DNA of 64,000 nucleotides, taken from positions 12,501 through 76,500 of the forward strand of contig JAWUZG010000982.1 of assembly GCA_036785705.1 (NCBI GenBank). Direction: 5' to 3'. The notes beneath the pieces are model-generated. The model did no database searches. It was not told the origin of the DNA and saw only the letters and a list, made by a program, of their open reading frames with translations. Both the position numbers and the translations under genes were made by a program. This DNA is from Acanthornis magna. Taxonomy: Eukaryota; Chordata; Aves; Passeriformes; Acanthizidae. Numbering within the stretch: position 1 is the first letter of the stretch; each line of letters opens with the position of its first letter. Below, piece by piece: positions 1-9,832 of the stretch.

Positions 1-1440
1 TGCCGTATGGGGGCTTCGCTAAGATGGCGGCGCCCCGCTTTCGCGCATGCGCGCTCTGTGTCGTTCTTCAAAATGGCGGCGCGCGGGGTCCTGTGTGGGA
101 AATAGGCGTTTAATCGGCGCCGGAGCGGAATCCCCGCTCCCGGGGCGGACCGGACGGCTTCCGCGACGCCCGCGAGGCGGGCGGCGCCGCGGGGAACGGC
201 GCCGGGCGCGCGGAATCGGTTTCGGAATTTCGGTCGGGCGCCCAACGTGGACGCCTATTTGCGCGGGGTCCTCTGACGGCTGTACGGAAAGATGGCGCCT
301 GCCGCGTGCCGTACGGGGCTTCGCTAAGATGGCGGCGCCCCGATTTCGCGCATGTGCCCTGTGTGCCGTTCTTCAAAATGGCGGCGCGCGGGGTCCTGTG
401 TGGGAAATAGGCGTTTAATCGGCGCCGGAGCGGAATCCCGGCTCCCGGGGCGGGCCGGACGGCTTCCGCGACGCCCGCGAGGCGGGCGGCGCCGCGGGGA
501 ACGGCGCCGGGCGCGCGCAATCGGTTTCGGAATTTCGGTCGGGCGCCCAACGTGGACGCCTATTTGCGCGGGGTCCTCTGACGGCTGTACGGAAAGATGG
601 CGCCCGCCGCGTGCCGTATGGGGCCTCGCTAAGATGGCGGCGCCCCGATTTCGCGCATGCGCGCTGTGTGCCGTTCGTCAAAATGGCGGCGCGCGGGGTC
701 CTGTGTGGGAAATAGGCGTTTAATCGGCGCCGGAGCGGAATCCCGGCTCCCGGGGCGGACCGGACGGCTTCCGCGACGCCCGCGAGGCGGGCGGCGCCGC
801 GGGGAACGGCGCCGGGAGCGCGGAATCGGTTTCGGAATTTCGGTCGGGCGCCCAACGTGGACGCCTATTTGCGCGGGGTCCTCTGACGGCTGTACGGAAA
901 GATGGCGCCCGCCGCGTGCCATATGGGGGTTTCGCTAAGATGGCGGGGCCCATATCTTGCGCATGCGCGGTCTGCCGTTATTCAAAATGGCGGAGCGCGG
1001 GGGCCTCTCTGAGGGAATAGGTGGTTACCCGGCCGCCTGCTCCGAATCCGGATTTTTACGGCGACTCCGCGATTTTTCGCGGCCTCTACGTGTGTCCGGA
1101 ACTTGTCCGGCGGGGTTCGCGGCGTCGGCGGCGGCCGGGAGCCGCGTTCGGGGCGGCAGGCTTCGGTGAAGTCGGCTTTACCGATCGGGCTTCTGCACAT
1201 GCGCTTTTTTGAGGGCCGTAAGATGGCGGCCATTAGGTGCCTCGGTATGCCTCGGTAGAAATGGTGGCTCTTGCGCATGCGCGTTGCGGCGTGTTTCGAA
1301 CGGCCCCCCCCCAGGGGTCTTCGCTCCCGGGATAGGTGACTATGAGGCTGCCTGAACGGAAATCGGATTTTAATGGCGGTCGCGCGATTTTTCTCGGCTT
1401 CTACCGCTGTGGGCGAGGCGTGCGGTGCGTTTATCAGCGC
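1..1440. repeat. GC-rich ~305-bp tandem array with YY1/NRF1-like motifs
   Basis: A tandem array runs off the left edge. The landmark AAGATGGCGG recurs at 21, 326, 631, 937 and 1220, giving spacings of 305, 305, 306 and 283. The first three units are nearly identical and the last two are decayed. Each good unit has AAGATGGCGGC and AAAATGGCGGC plus AAGATGGCGC, which match the YY1 consensus, and GCGCATGCGC-like sites resembling the NRF1 consensus (near 48, 655, 960 and 1275). Open frames here on both strands are by-products of GC richness and of a 305-bp period that changes frame each unit. Function is unknown. Confidence 0.85.
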
Positions 1441-1539
1441 CGGGGAGGGGCGGGGCCGGGCCCCTTGAGGCCGGCGTCCGCGAAGCCGGCTCGGGCGCGG
1501 GCGCGCGCCCCCCCACATGAAGGACCCTCGGCGCGGGCG

Positions 1540-2110
1540 CGGCTAGGGGGCGGTGCCGGGGGCGTGACGGTGGGCGGACCGCGGGGCGGTGCGAAGGGCG
1601 GGGACTGGGAACGTCGCGAGGGGCGTGACGGTGGGCGGCTCGAGGGGCGGGACGCCGGGCGGGGCCGCGTGACGTCGCGCGGGGCGGGACGGGGGCGGTG
1701 CGAGGGGCGGGACGGAGGGCGGAGCGGACGGTGGGGGGGCGGGTGGGCGGTGCGAGGGGCGGGACGGAGGGCGGTGCCGCGTGACGCCGCCCGGGGCGGG
1801 ACGGGGGCGGTGCGAGGGGCGGGACGGAGGGCGGAGCGGGCGGTGGGGGGGCGGGTGGGCGGTGCGAGGGGCGGGACGGAGGGCGGTGCGAGGGGCGGGA
1901 CGGAGGGCGGTGCAAGCGGTGGGGGGGCGGGTGGGCGGTGTGAGGGGCGGGACGCCACGCGGGGCGGGACGGGGGCGGTGCGAAGGGCGTGACGGAGGGC
2001 GGTGCGAGCGCTTGGGGGCGGCGCTCCTTGGCGGCTCGCGCGGCGGGGGGGGCGCTCCGTGGCGACTCGCGCGGCGGCGCGAACGGTGGGGGGGGCGCTC
2101 CGTGACTGCT
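1540..2110. repeat. G-rich minisatellite with GC boxes
   Basis: Variants of GAGGGGCGGGACGGAGGGCGG are repeated many times, separated by G runs such as GGTGGGGGGGCGGGTGGGCGG. The + strand is strongly G-rich, contains many GGGGCGGG (Sp1-like) boxes and could form G-quadruplexes. The long open frames on both strands here translate to Gly/Arg or Pro/Arg low-complexity sequence and are not genes. Confidence 0.8.
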
Positions 2111-2399
2111 TGCCGTGGGTCCGTTTCGTGCGGGGTGGCTGCGCCGCACCATTCCGGCTAATTGGCCAATTAACTGCTTGTCTAATTAAGGGGGCTGCGG
2201 GTTGTGCTCGACATAGGTGCTTCCCACAGGTGAGCACAATCGCACGTGATGGATAGAGAGATGGATAGAGAGATGGTGTGAGATAGTGAGATCGTTTCTG
2301 CGCTCGAACCCCCCTATATATATATATATATATATATATGTCGTACAGTAAAGTTTTATATATAAAGCAATATATATGGGTGAGAGAGAGTGTATATAT
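2111..2399. other. Spacer with a 14-bp palindrome and a TA microsatellite
   Basis: This stretch contains the perfect palindrome TAATTGGCCAATTA (2159-2172), which carries two opposed CCAAT cores, followed by a [12 protein letters not shown] short repeat and a (TA)n run at about 2315-2339. No coding signal is seen. Confidence 0.6.
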
Positions 2400-3560
2400 A
2401 AATAAATAAGAGTGAGACTTAGAGAAAATAGGGAAAATAGACTTAGACAGAGGAAACAGAGTCAGAGAAAATAGAGTTGGAGTTACAGAAAAGAGAGTTA
2501 GACTTAGAGGAAACAGAGAAAAATAGAGAAAAGAGAGTTAGAGTAAATACAGGAAAGAGAGTTAGAGAGGAAATAGAGTCAGACATAAAGAAAATAGACT
2601 TAGAGTTAGAGAAAATAGAGGAAATACAGTTAGACTTAGAGAAAATAGTGAGAAGACCTAAAATTAGAGTTATAGACTTAGAGGAAATAGACTTAGAGGA
2701 AATAGGGTTAGACATAGAGAAAATACAGTTAGACTTAGAGAAAATAGTTAGAAGACCTAGAGTTAGAGTTATAGAAAATAGACTTAGAGGAAATAGAGAA
2801 AGCAGACTTAGACTTAGAGAAAATAGAGTTAGACATAGAAAATAGAGTTACACTTAGAGGAAATAGACTTAGACTCAGAGGACATAGAGAAAACAGAGTT
2901 ACACTTAGAGGAAATAGACTTAGACTTAGAGGACATAGAGAAAACAGAGTTACACTTAGAGGAAATAGAGAAAACAGAGTTACACTTAGAGGAAATAGAC
3001 TTAGACTCAGAGGACATAGAGAAAACAGAGTTACACTTAGAGGAAATAGACTTAGACTTAGAGGAAATAGAGAAAACAGAGTTAGACTTAGAGGAAATAG
3101 AGAAAACAGAGTTAGACTTAGAGGAAATAGGGTTAGACTTAGAGGAAATACAGTTGGACTTAGAGAACATAGGTAGAAGACCTAGAGTTATAGACTTAGA
3201 GAAAATAGACTTAGAGGAAATAGAGAAAACAGAGTTAGAGAAAATAGAGTTACACTTAGAGGAAATAGACTTAGACTTAAAGAAGAAAGAGAAATTAGAG
3301 GAAATAGAGAAAATAGAACTAGAGAATTAGAAAACAGAAGAAACAGCTAGAGATCTAGGAAATAGAGAAAAGAGACTTAGAGAAAAAGAAAATAGAGAAA
3401 GTGGAGAAAATAAAGTTACAGAAAATAGAGAAAATAAAGTCAGAGAAAATAGAGAGTGAGGAAGATAGAGGAAATACAGTTGGAGAAAATAGGGAAAACA
3501 CAGAGAAACACGCAGTCAGAAACAACAGGAAACAGAGACACAGAGACAGACACAAATAGA
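2400..3560. repeat. Purine-rich hexamer-derived satellite
   Basis: About 1.1 kb built from short blocks such as TTAGAG, GAAATA, GACTTA and ATAGAG. A 51-bp higher-order repeat is visible around 2850-3060. The + strand has very little C. Both strands read open for long stretches (Glu/Lys/Arg on +, Ser/Ile/Phe on -), which is expected for a stop-poor repeat with a period divisible by three. It is not a gene. Confidence 0.85.
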
Positions 3561-3990
3561 AAGGTAAAGTGGAAGCAAAGCAAGAGATAGAGTGAAGAAA
3601 TGACTAAACCACACCAATAACAGACAACAGCCAAAAGGGGGGGGTTAGGGAATGTATCTTTATTAGGATTTATTCAACTTTACTGAATGAATTTTATATA
3701 CATTTCAGCAGAACACATGTAAACAACAGGTACAAGCACAATTACAAATACAATCCATATACACAGCAGTAAAAGTACAATTTACATACAGAGCAAAACA
3801 TGGAAATGGAGCAGCAAATACAGAATACAGACCAATACAAGCCAAATACATATCAAGCCAATGTAACCATTTCTCTATGTCTGGGAAATTTGTTACATTC
3901 GGTTTCATTGATAGAGGAAAGCCAAAACAAAAGCAGCACACAGAAAACAGAACACTCATCCACCACACAGACACAACCCTTCTCCAGCTC
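3561..3990. other. Unassigned AT-rich spacer
   Basis: CA-rich and AT-rich sequence between two repeat arrays. On the minus strand there is an AATAAA around 3660 next to a polyG run, but no associated open frame or splice pattern is recognisable. No gene is called. Confidence 0.4.
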
Positions 3991-3999
3991 ACAGACAAA

Positions 4000-5280
4000 C
4001 CCACCATCGCCCTCCTCTCAACCGCACTGCTGACACCCAGACATCACCGCACATTCGCAGCACTCCACGGGAACGTGGTTCCCGGGAGCCTCCTAAATCC
4101 TCCTGCCCGGAAAAACCCCGGCCCGGCACGGTCTGCACTCGAACATAGGCGATGAACGTCGCCTCGCAGACCGGCCGGGACCGAGGGAAAAAAAACCCCA
4201 GCTGGGGGAAAAAAAAAATCCCCCAGCTGGGGTTTTTTTTATTCTAAGTTTAAAAATTGGTTGAAAAACCTGAAAGGTAAAAATCAAACACACAAGGTTA
4301 AAACCATTCCACACACACACACACACACAAACCCACCCTCGCCCTCCTCTCAACCGCACTGCTGACACCCAGACATCACCGCACATTCGCAGCGCTCCAC
4401 GGGAACGTGGTTCCCGGGAGCCTCCTAAATCCTCCTGCCCGGAAAAACCCCGGCCCGGCACGGTCTGCACTCGAACATAGGCGATGAACGTCGCCTCGCA
4501 GACCGGCCGGGACCGAGGGAAAAAAAACCCCAGCTGGGGGAAAAAAAAAATCCCCCAGCTGGGGTTTTTTTTATTCTAAGTTTAAAAATTTGTTGAAAAA
4601 CCTGAAAGGTAAAAAATCAAACACACAAGGTTAAAACCATTCCACACACACACACAAACCCACCCTCGCCCTCCTCTCAACCGCACTGCTGACACCCAGA
4701 CATCACCGCACATTCGCGGCGCTCCACGGGAACGTGGTTCCCGGGAGCCTCCTAAATCCTCCTGCCCGGAAAAACCCCGGCCCGGCACGGTCTGCACTCG
4801 AACATAGGCGATGAACGTCGCCTCGCAGACCGGCCGGGACCGAGGAAAAAAAACCCCAGCTGGGGGAAAAAAAAAAATCCCCCAGCTGGGGTTTTTTTAT
4901 TCTAAGTTTAAAAATTTGTTGAAAAACCTGAAAGGTAAAAAATCAAACACACAAGGTTAAAACCATTCCACACACACACACACACACACACAAACCCACC
5001 CTCGCCCTCCTCTCAACCGCACTGCTGACACCCAGACATCACCGCACATTCGCAGCGCTCCACGGGAACGTGGTTCCCGGGAGCCTCCTAAATCCTCCTG
5101 CCTGGAAAAACCCCGGCCCGGCATGGTCTGCACTCGAACATAGGCGATGAACGTCGCCTCGCAGACCGGCCGGGACCGAGGGAAAAAAAACCCCAGCTGG
5201 GGGAAAAAAAAAATCCCCCAGCTGGGGTTTTTTTTATTCTAAGTTTAAAAATTTGTTGAAAAACCTGAAAGGTAAAAGAC
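4000..5280. repeat. Four-copy ~330-bp tandem repeat with perfect hairpins
   Basis: The phrase CCCACCCTCGCCCTCCTCTC (one variant base in the first copy) starts units at 4000, 4332, 4659 and 4995, so the period is about 327-336 bp. Each unit contains a (CA)n microsatellite of variable length, a GC-rich stretch, and a perfect inverted repeat (4188-4240, 4520-4572, 4846-4898, 5183-5235). The arms are eight A, CCCCAGCTGGGGG and A, pairing over 22 bp around a short A loop in the best copies. The CCCCAGCTGGGG core is itself a palindrome. A second small stem, CCACG-GGAA-CGTGG, lies in the GC-rich part. Confidence 0.9.
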
Positions 5281-6500
5281 TCTCTCTCTCTCACACACAC
5301 ACACACACAAGCTTAGCACCAGGCAACACACACACACACTCTCACAGGCAGCCATAACCAGGCACAAGCAGCCACCCTTGTTCAGCTCACACACTGACTG
5401 CTGCCCTCACTCGAGACACTCTACTGAAGAAGATGCTTCGACTCATCTTCCAACTCCCTCTCCTCAATGTCAAACTCTGGACTCTGAGAAAATCAGTAGC
5501 GGCGGTGACCGCAGTGTGACTGGAATCTTCCTCGGGGACCTGCAAGACAACGTGAGGCAGTTTACGAGTGGCTGAAGGCTAGGAGTTATCCCCACATCCA
5601 GCCCATAAGTGTTGTACCCAAAACCCCATAATCGATAGATGAACCATTAAGTCTGGTAACTGTTCTACCTAGCCGGGACTCTACCTGCCAGGGCAGGGCG
5701 GCTTCAAGCCTAAGTGGTGCACGGACCCACGGTGCACCGCATAAAAGCAAAGATGACACGAGGACGTGAGATAACTCTCCAGAAGATTAATTATTGAGCC
5801 TGATAGGCTTTAAGATGATGGAACCTACAGAACTACGGCATTCACTGCAAGAGGGTCTAATACTCTTCATTACAGAACTCCAAGGGAATGACACATGAAA
5901 AGAAGGTACTACCAAAATGGAGAAGGAACACAGATGAGAACATCTTCTGGTCTCCAAAAGTAAAAATGTCAAGATGCCGGAATAAGCCCGATGTGGGAAA
6001 GCACACAAGTAGAAACCCCTACCGCCGATATGGCCCAGAACGATGCTGATAGAGCATCAAGACTTAACAAAGCACTATGACACAGAAGATGATGGACACA
6101 AACAACACAAAATAGACACAAACAGCACAGGACACAAACAACACAACATAGCCACAAGAAACACAACACAGACACAAGCTTTACAGAAATAGCATATGAT
6201 AGTGAAACTTAACTCCTGACACAAAGTTATTTTAGAGGATGCTCAAGAAGCTCAGTAGGCCTAGAAGAGGAGGCAATGACTGCCAGGTGACTGGGGCGAT
6301 CACTCCAGACTCAAAAAGGTGGTCTCCTCAGGCAAAAAGATCCACAATGACATCAAGACTCAGAGATCCATGGTGACATCAAGACTCAGAGAGATCCAGG
6401 ATGACATCAAGACACAGAGATCCAGGATGATGTGAAGCCCACGAGAACGTGGAGAGGGGTTGGAGCTGCCCTGCCCTGCCTGGCAAAGGCTCAGCTGATG
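5281..6500. other. Unassigned region with short tandem repeats
   Basis: Mostly unique sequence with CT/CA microsatellites at 5280-5340, an ACACAAACA-type repeat at about 6090-6175, and a ~27-bp repeat around GACATCAAGACTCAGAGA at about 6340-6440. The short open frames have no recognisable domain. Confidence 0.4.
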
Positions 6501-7087
6501 CTGAGGAGAAACCCTCTCCCTTTACTTCCAAGGGGCCTGTCCCACTACAGCCCTCTCCTCTAAGCTGACTTCAGATTGCCTCCTGTGATTCCAAGGGTTT
6601 TTCCCTTCCCCCGACCGCTGATCCCGACGCTTAGCTTTCGGAGGACGAGCCGACCGAGTCCACCCTCGATGGAAAAGAACGCCTCGGCGCCGTGGACGTC
6701 GATATGTTCCCCGAGGTCTGCTTCGGCGGCTGCAAAGATTCAGAAAATTCAGACTGTGATGATACGACCCAAAAGAGACCCCTTCCGCAACATCCCTCTC
6801 CCTCGCCTGCCGAGGCTTATCACTTACCTGCCGTTCCCAAGCTTCAGCTCCAGGCCTGCTGACAGCACCTAGAGATGACAAAACAGGAAATGTGACTATC
6901 ACCCTCGAGAAGAGCAATGCCCAGGCTCCTATGCACCACCACCCCGGCTCACCTCAAATCTTCATCTGACTCCAGAGGCCTCCTGGACAACACCTGCCAA
7001 GATGAAAAGGTACATGCTTAGCATGCTGGCTACCGCATATCATTCCCCTGTCGATCGCCCTGCCTAAACGCTGACTCACCCGCTCAC

Positions 7088-7123
7088 CTCTGCTCCTCAG
7101 CGTGCCTAGGGCAGCGGCGACAC
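7088..7123 (-). other. Candidate small exon, left duplicate
   Basis: On the minus strand a 36-nt block is preceded by CTTTGCAG and followed by GTGAGC. The paralogous block at 16715-16747 keeps the acceptor, but its donor starts GC instead of GT. No protein family is recognised. Confidence 0.25.
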
Positions 7124-7210
7124 CTGCAAAGAAACCAAGCAAAGAAACGTGCTGAGACACTGTGAAACTACAAAATGTGCAGTTTCAATTAAAGTACACC
7201 ACATCCATAC

Positions 7211-7272
7211 CTTCAGCTTGCACCCATCTGGCCTCTGACATCCCGGGCCGAGACAACTTGCGAGTGGACCGC
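7211..7272 (-). other. Candidate 62-nt exon, left duplicate
   Basis: On the minus strand the block is flanked by TGCATTTCAG and GTATGG. The matching block at 16835-16896 has the same 62-nt length, the same acceptor and donor GTATAG. One frame is open in both copies and shares the peptide GPGCQRPDGC. This suggests that an unidentified spliced transcript was duplicated, but no family is recognised. Confidence 0.35.
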
Positions 7273-8727
7273 CTGAAATGCACAAACAGAAATGGATGCT
7301 TAGAGCTGCGTCGGAAATTGAGACCCGAGCACTAATGACACATTCTGTGTGCCAGCCACCGCTCACCTCGCTCCGTCGACCTCGACCGCTGACGTATGGC
7401 ATTACCTCCTAAAAATAAAGGCAGAGAAGAATGCTGTAACATAGTCACCGTTTCACTTTCCCCTGCAAAGACAAACGGGGACTGACCTTCACGAGGGAAC
7501 CCACTCGCCCGGTACGGGATGCTCTGCCACGGATTTAATCCATCTGCATCTGAAAGAAAGTCGTGACAAAAGTCAAAGAGCTGCATGGTAACTTAACAGG
7601 TCCAGACATCTTTTGCCAATATAGATGTGTACCATCTAGAGTATAACTACACCCTACATTACAAACTTGGGATCCCCGGGCTCCCGCTCTCCCGAGGATG
7701 GCACGCATAAAGCCAGCGACCGGGACACGTGGGATGGCTGCAAAACTGTGGGCTCGACCGGCTAAGCCGACCGACAAATTAACAATATGGTCTTATTCCT
7801 GTTACACCTACGTACCAGACTATGCAGCAGGGCAGAGCAGCTCCGGGCCAAACACAGACAGACGGCCATGAGATGGGAGATGCGACGAGGGGATGGGACA
7901 ATGAGAGAAGACTCTCCGCAAGAAGAACGATCGCAAAGCGGAATCAAATGACCTAGCCGAGACCGATGGTGAGCCAACGAGGCTCGAAGAACCCTGGCAG
8001 AAGATGCTAATGGAATCGCCTTACGACGAGCTCGCCAAAATGGCAAAGATGGATGCCCGAGAACTGTGAAGATGTGGAGAAAATTCCAACCGGCCGTTCT
8101 TACAAGTCCTAGCCTGCTATAATGGATTGTTGCGGTACACAGCTGTCAATACAGCTGAGAACAAGACCATAACAGACATCCGACTCAATGCTTCTAAAGA
8201 GAGATGCGATTCTGATGCACATCCAGGCTGGGGAGTCAAAGGTTTGGAAAGATCGGCCCCGGGGCCATGAACGTGGAGATCGGAGATGCTAAGGATGACA
8301 CATGGGCTTTTGGAGAATCCCCTCAAAGGGGTTAAGGCAAAAGACATGTGACACGAGATGCCCAAAACACACAGAATGCACAATAGACAAATGACACAAC
8401 GTGCACCGGAACTGCTCTGCCCTGCGCACCTCTGCGTTGTGATCAAAATTGAGGCTATCCCTTTATGTGGCCTAAGGGGCCCTTTCCTGGACATAATGGT
8501 CTCCAGCGCTAATTCCAAAAATCCCTCCCGGTGAGTCCCGGCACCCGGCGTCCATCCCCTCGGGGGTTCGTAGCCCTTGACTTATCTCTCGGACGTCCGG
8601 GGATGTGAATCCTCGTCGGGTGCCAAAGGAGGCCTCCTCGCCGTCTCGGAACTTGCTGCCGTCACCGAGCTGGTCTCTCTTAGTCGGCTACGACAAAGAC
8701 AGCCAAACGTCAACGCGTGATCTTAGT

Positions 8728-8732
8728 GCCAC
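8728..8732. repeat. Provirus target-site duplication, left
   Basis: GCCAC directly abuts the outer end of the 3' LTR and is repeated at 16240-16244 beyond the 5' LTR. A 5-6 bp duplication is normal for retroviral integration. Confidence 0.85.
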
Positions 8733-9704
8733 TGTCTTCGTTTGATAGACAGGTGTCTGCTTAGGAAGGTGGGAACCTTCCTTAGAACAGAGAATGTGAA
8801 TCCCCTTCCCTCCAAATTATTATAACTTTAGAATCAAGGGCTCTCAGGCAAAGGTATGGGAAAAGGAATAAGAGTTTTTTTTACTAGTATCTATAATGAG
8901 GTAAACAATCAGTAACAAAAAAACAGTAAACAAAACCAAAAAAAACTCGGTGGCAAATGTCCCTGAACTGTCAGGCACTTTCCCGGTTGGTGCAGTCACG
9001 GTCACGGCCAGCAGGGGCGCTGTTGGGCTCCTAGACCAGCAGGGCAGGTGCGATGATTCCCGGGAAGCTGCAGATGGCGCTGTGGCGCGAGGTTGGATCT
9101 GTGTCACGCACGTAATGGCCGACGGGCTGGAGCAGGGTGGAGCGCAGATGGACAAAGCGCAGCAAAGGGATGGAACGGCCAGGTGGGCTCACCTGAGCCA
9201 GCCAGCAGAGGAGGCAGCACGAGTTCCGCAGCTGTGGCAGGCAAGGCGTGGGGTGGCAGCAGGCAGGGCGAGGAGCGGCAGCAGGCAGGGCGAGGAGCGG
9301 CAGCAGGCGAGGGGTCTCGTTCTGCTGCAGCGCAGCTGGGAAATACGCCCTCCCGGAGGGTAGAAGGGACCGGGATCCCGTCCTCCCCCGTCCCAAGTGA
9401 GAACTCACCCAACAGGTAGAGAGAAAAACCAGTGCAAAACCGGGCTTTTTCTGCAATTGTAGCCAAAAAAAAAACAGAGCCGCCTTTTTCCCCCTGCTCT
9501 CTCCTCCAAGAGCCCCGAGGGAGTGAGTGAGAGAGTGAGTGAGTGAGTGTCCCCTTATCAAATCTTGCCATCTCTTGTTCCTCTGCCTGGCCAGCGAAAA
9601 GGCTTTGTCTCCTTTGTGAGCGTAGATGGCCCTTAAGTACCGGTCATTAGTTGCTTAGCAACAGAATGGGAAAAATTCCACTTGCCCCCCCCCAACCTTC
9701 CACA
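8733..9704 (-). repeat. 3' LTR of the provirus
   Basis: This 972-bp LTR matches the 5' LTR except for three length differences: one fewer copy of a ~22-bp internal repeat, one extra A in an A-run and one extra C in a C-run. I saw no base substitution by eye. The 103-codon minus-strand frame at 8844-9155 is described separately. Confidence 0.92.
8844..9155 (-). CDS. LTR-internal open frame with C-terminal membrane segment (3' LTR copy)
   Basis: A 103-aa open frame lies inside the LTR and is identical to that at 15359-15670. The first ~75 residues are Ser/Pro/Thr/Ala-rich. They are followed by an ~18-residue hydrophobic stretch (core FFLVLFTVFLLLIVYLII) and a short basic/polar tail, a layout like a tail-anchored membrane protein. 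It sits in sense with the provirus. MMTV is a known retrovirus whose LTR encodes a membrane protein, but I see no sequence resemblance. It could be a chance frame. Confidence 0.3.
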   Translation of the reverse strand: MSICAPPCSSPSAITCVTQIQPRATAPSAASRESSHLPCWSRSPTAPLLAVTVTAPTGKVPDSSGTFATEFFLVLFTVFLLLIVYLIIDTSKKNSYSFSHTFA

Positions 9705-9730
9705 TTATCCACCCCGAATTTTTTCCATTC
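9705..9730 (-). promoter_or_regulatory. Candidate polypurine tract
   Basis: Directly upstream of the 3' LTR on the minus strand is a purine-rich stretch containing GGAAAAAATTCGGGGTGG and then ATAA. The position fits the plus-strand primer of reverse transcription, although it is interrupted by pyrimidines. Confidence 0.45.
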
Positions 9731-9832
9731 CAACATATTACATTGAACTTAAGCCTTTAAACTATATACATACAAGCATTACTCTGATTATATACATACA
9801 GATATGGATACAGGCACAATGTTATGGGCAGT

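Larger units (their letters stand above)
6900..8732. repeat. Left copy of an old ~2.5-kb tandem duplication
   Basis: This stretch is colinear with 16400-18770. Matching anchors are 7211-7272 with 16835-16896, 7364-7424 with 16988-17048, 8400-8486 with 18417-18517, and 8577-8625 with 18596-18645. The copies have diverged clearly, so the duplication is old. The distal end of this copy continues at 16240 on the far side of the provirus. Several short blocks carry AG and GT borders on the minus strand. I do not recognise a protein. Confidence 0.7.

Noticed and set aside
1370..2237. Long Pro/Arg- and Gly/Arg-rich open frames on both strands
   Set aside because: They are translations of the G-rich minisatellite. 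Both strands are open at once and there is no domain.
2443..3170. Glu/Lys coiled-coil-like frame on + and Ser-rich frame on -
   Set aside because: Product of a stop-poor hexamer satellite; no splice or promoter context.
2400..3560. Telomere-like TTAGAG repeats
   Set aside because: The units are TTAGAG/AAATAGAG mixtures without TTAGGG runs, so a telomeric origin is not supported.
9031..9571. Overlapping frames across the LTR on both strands (other than the 103-aa frame)
   Set aside because: They cross the internal GC repeat, differ between the two LTRs because of the 22-bp copy difference, and lack features.
9705..9832. Search for an env gene between pol and the 3' LTR
   Set aside because: Only about 130 bp are available, with no coding signal.
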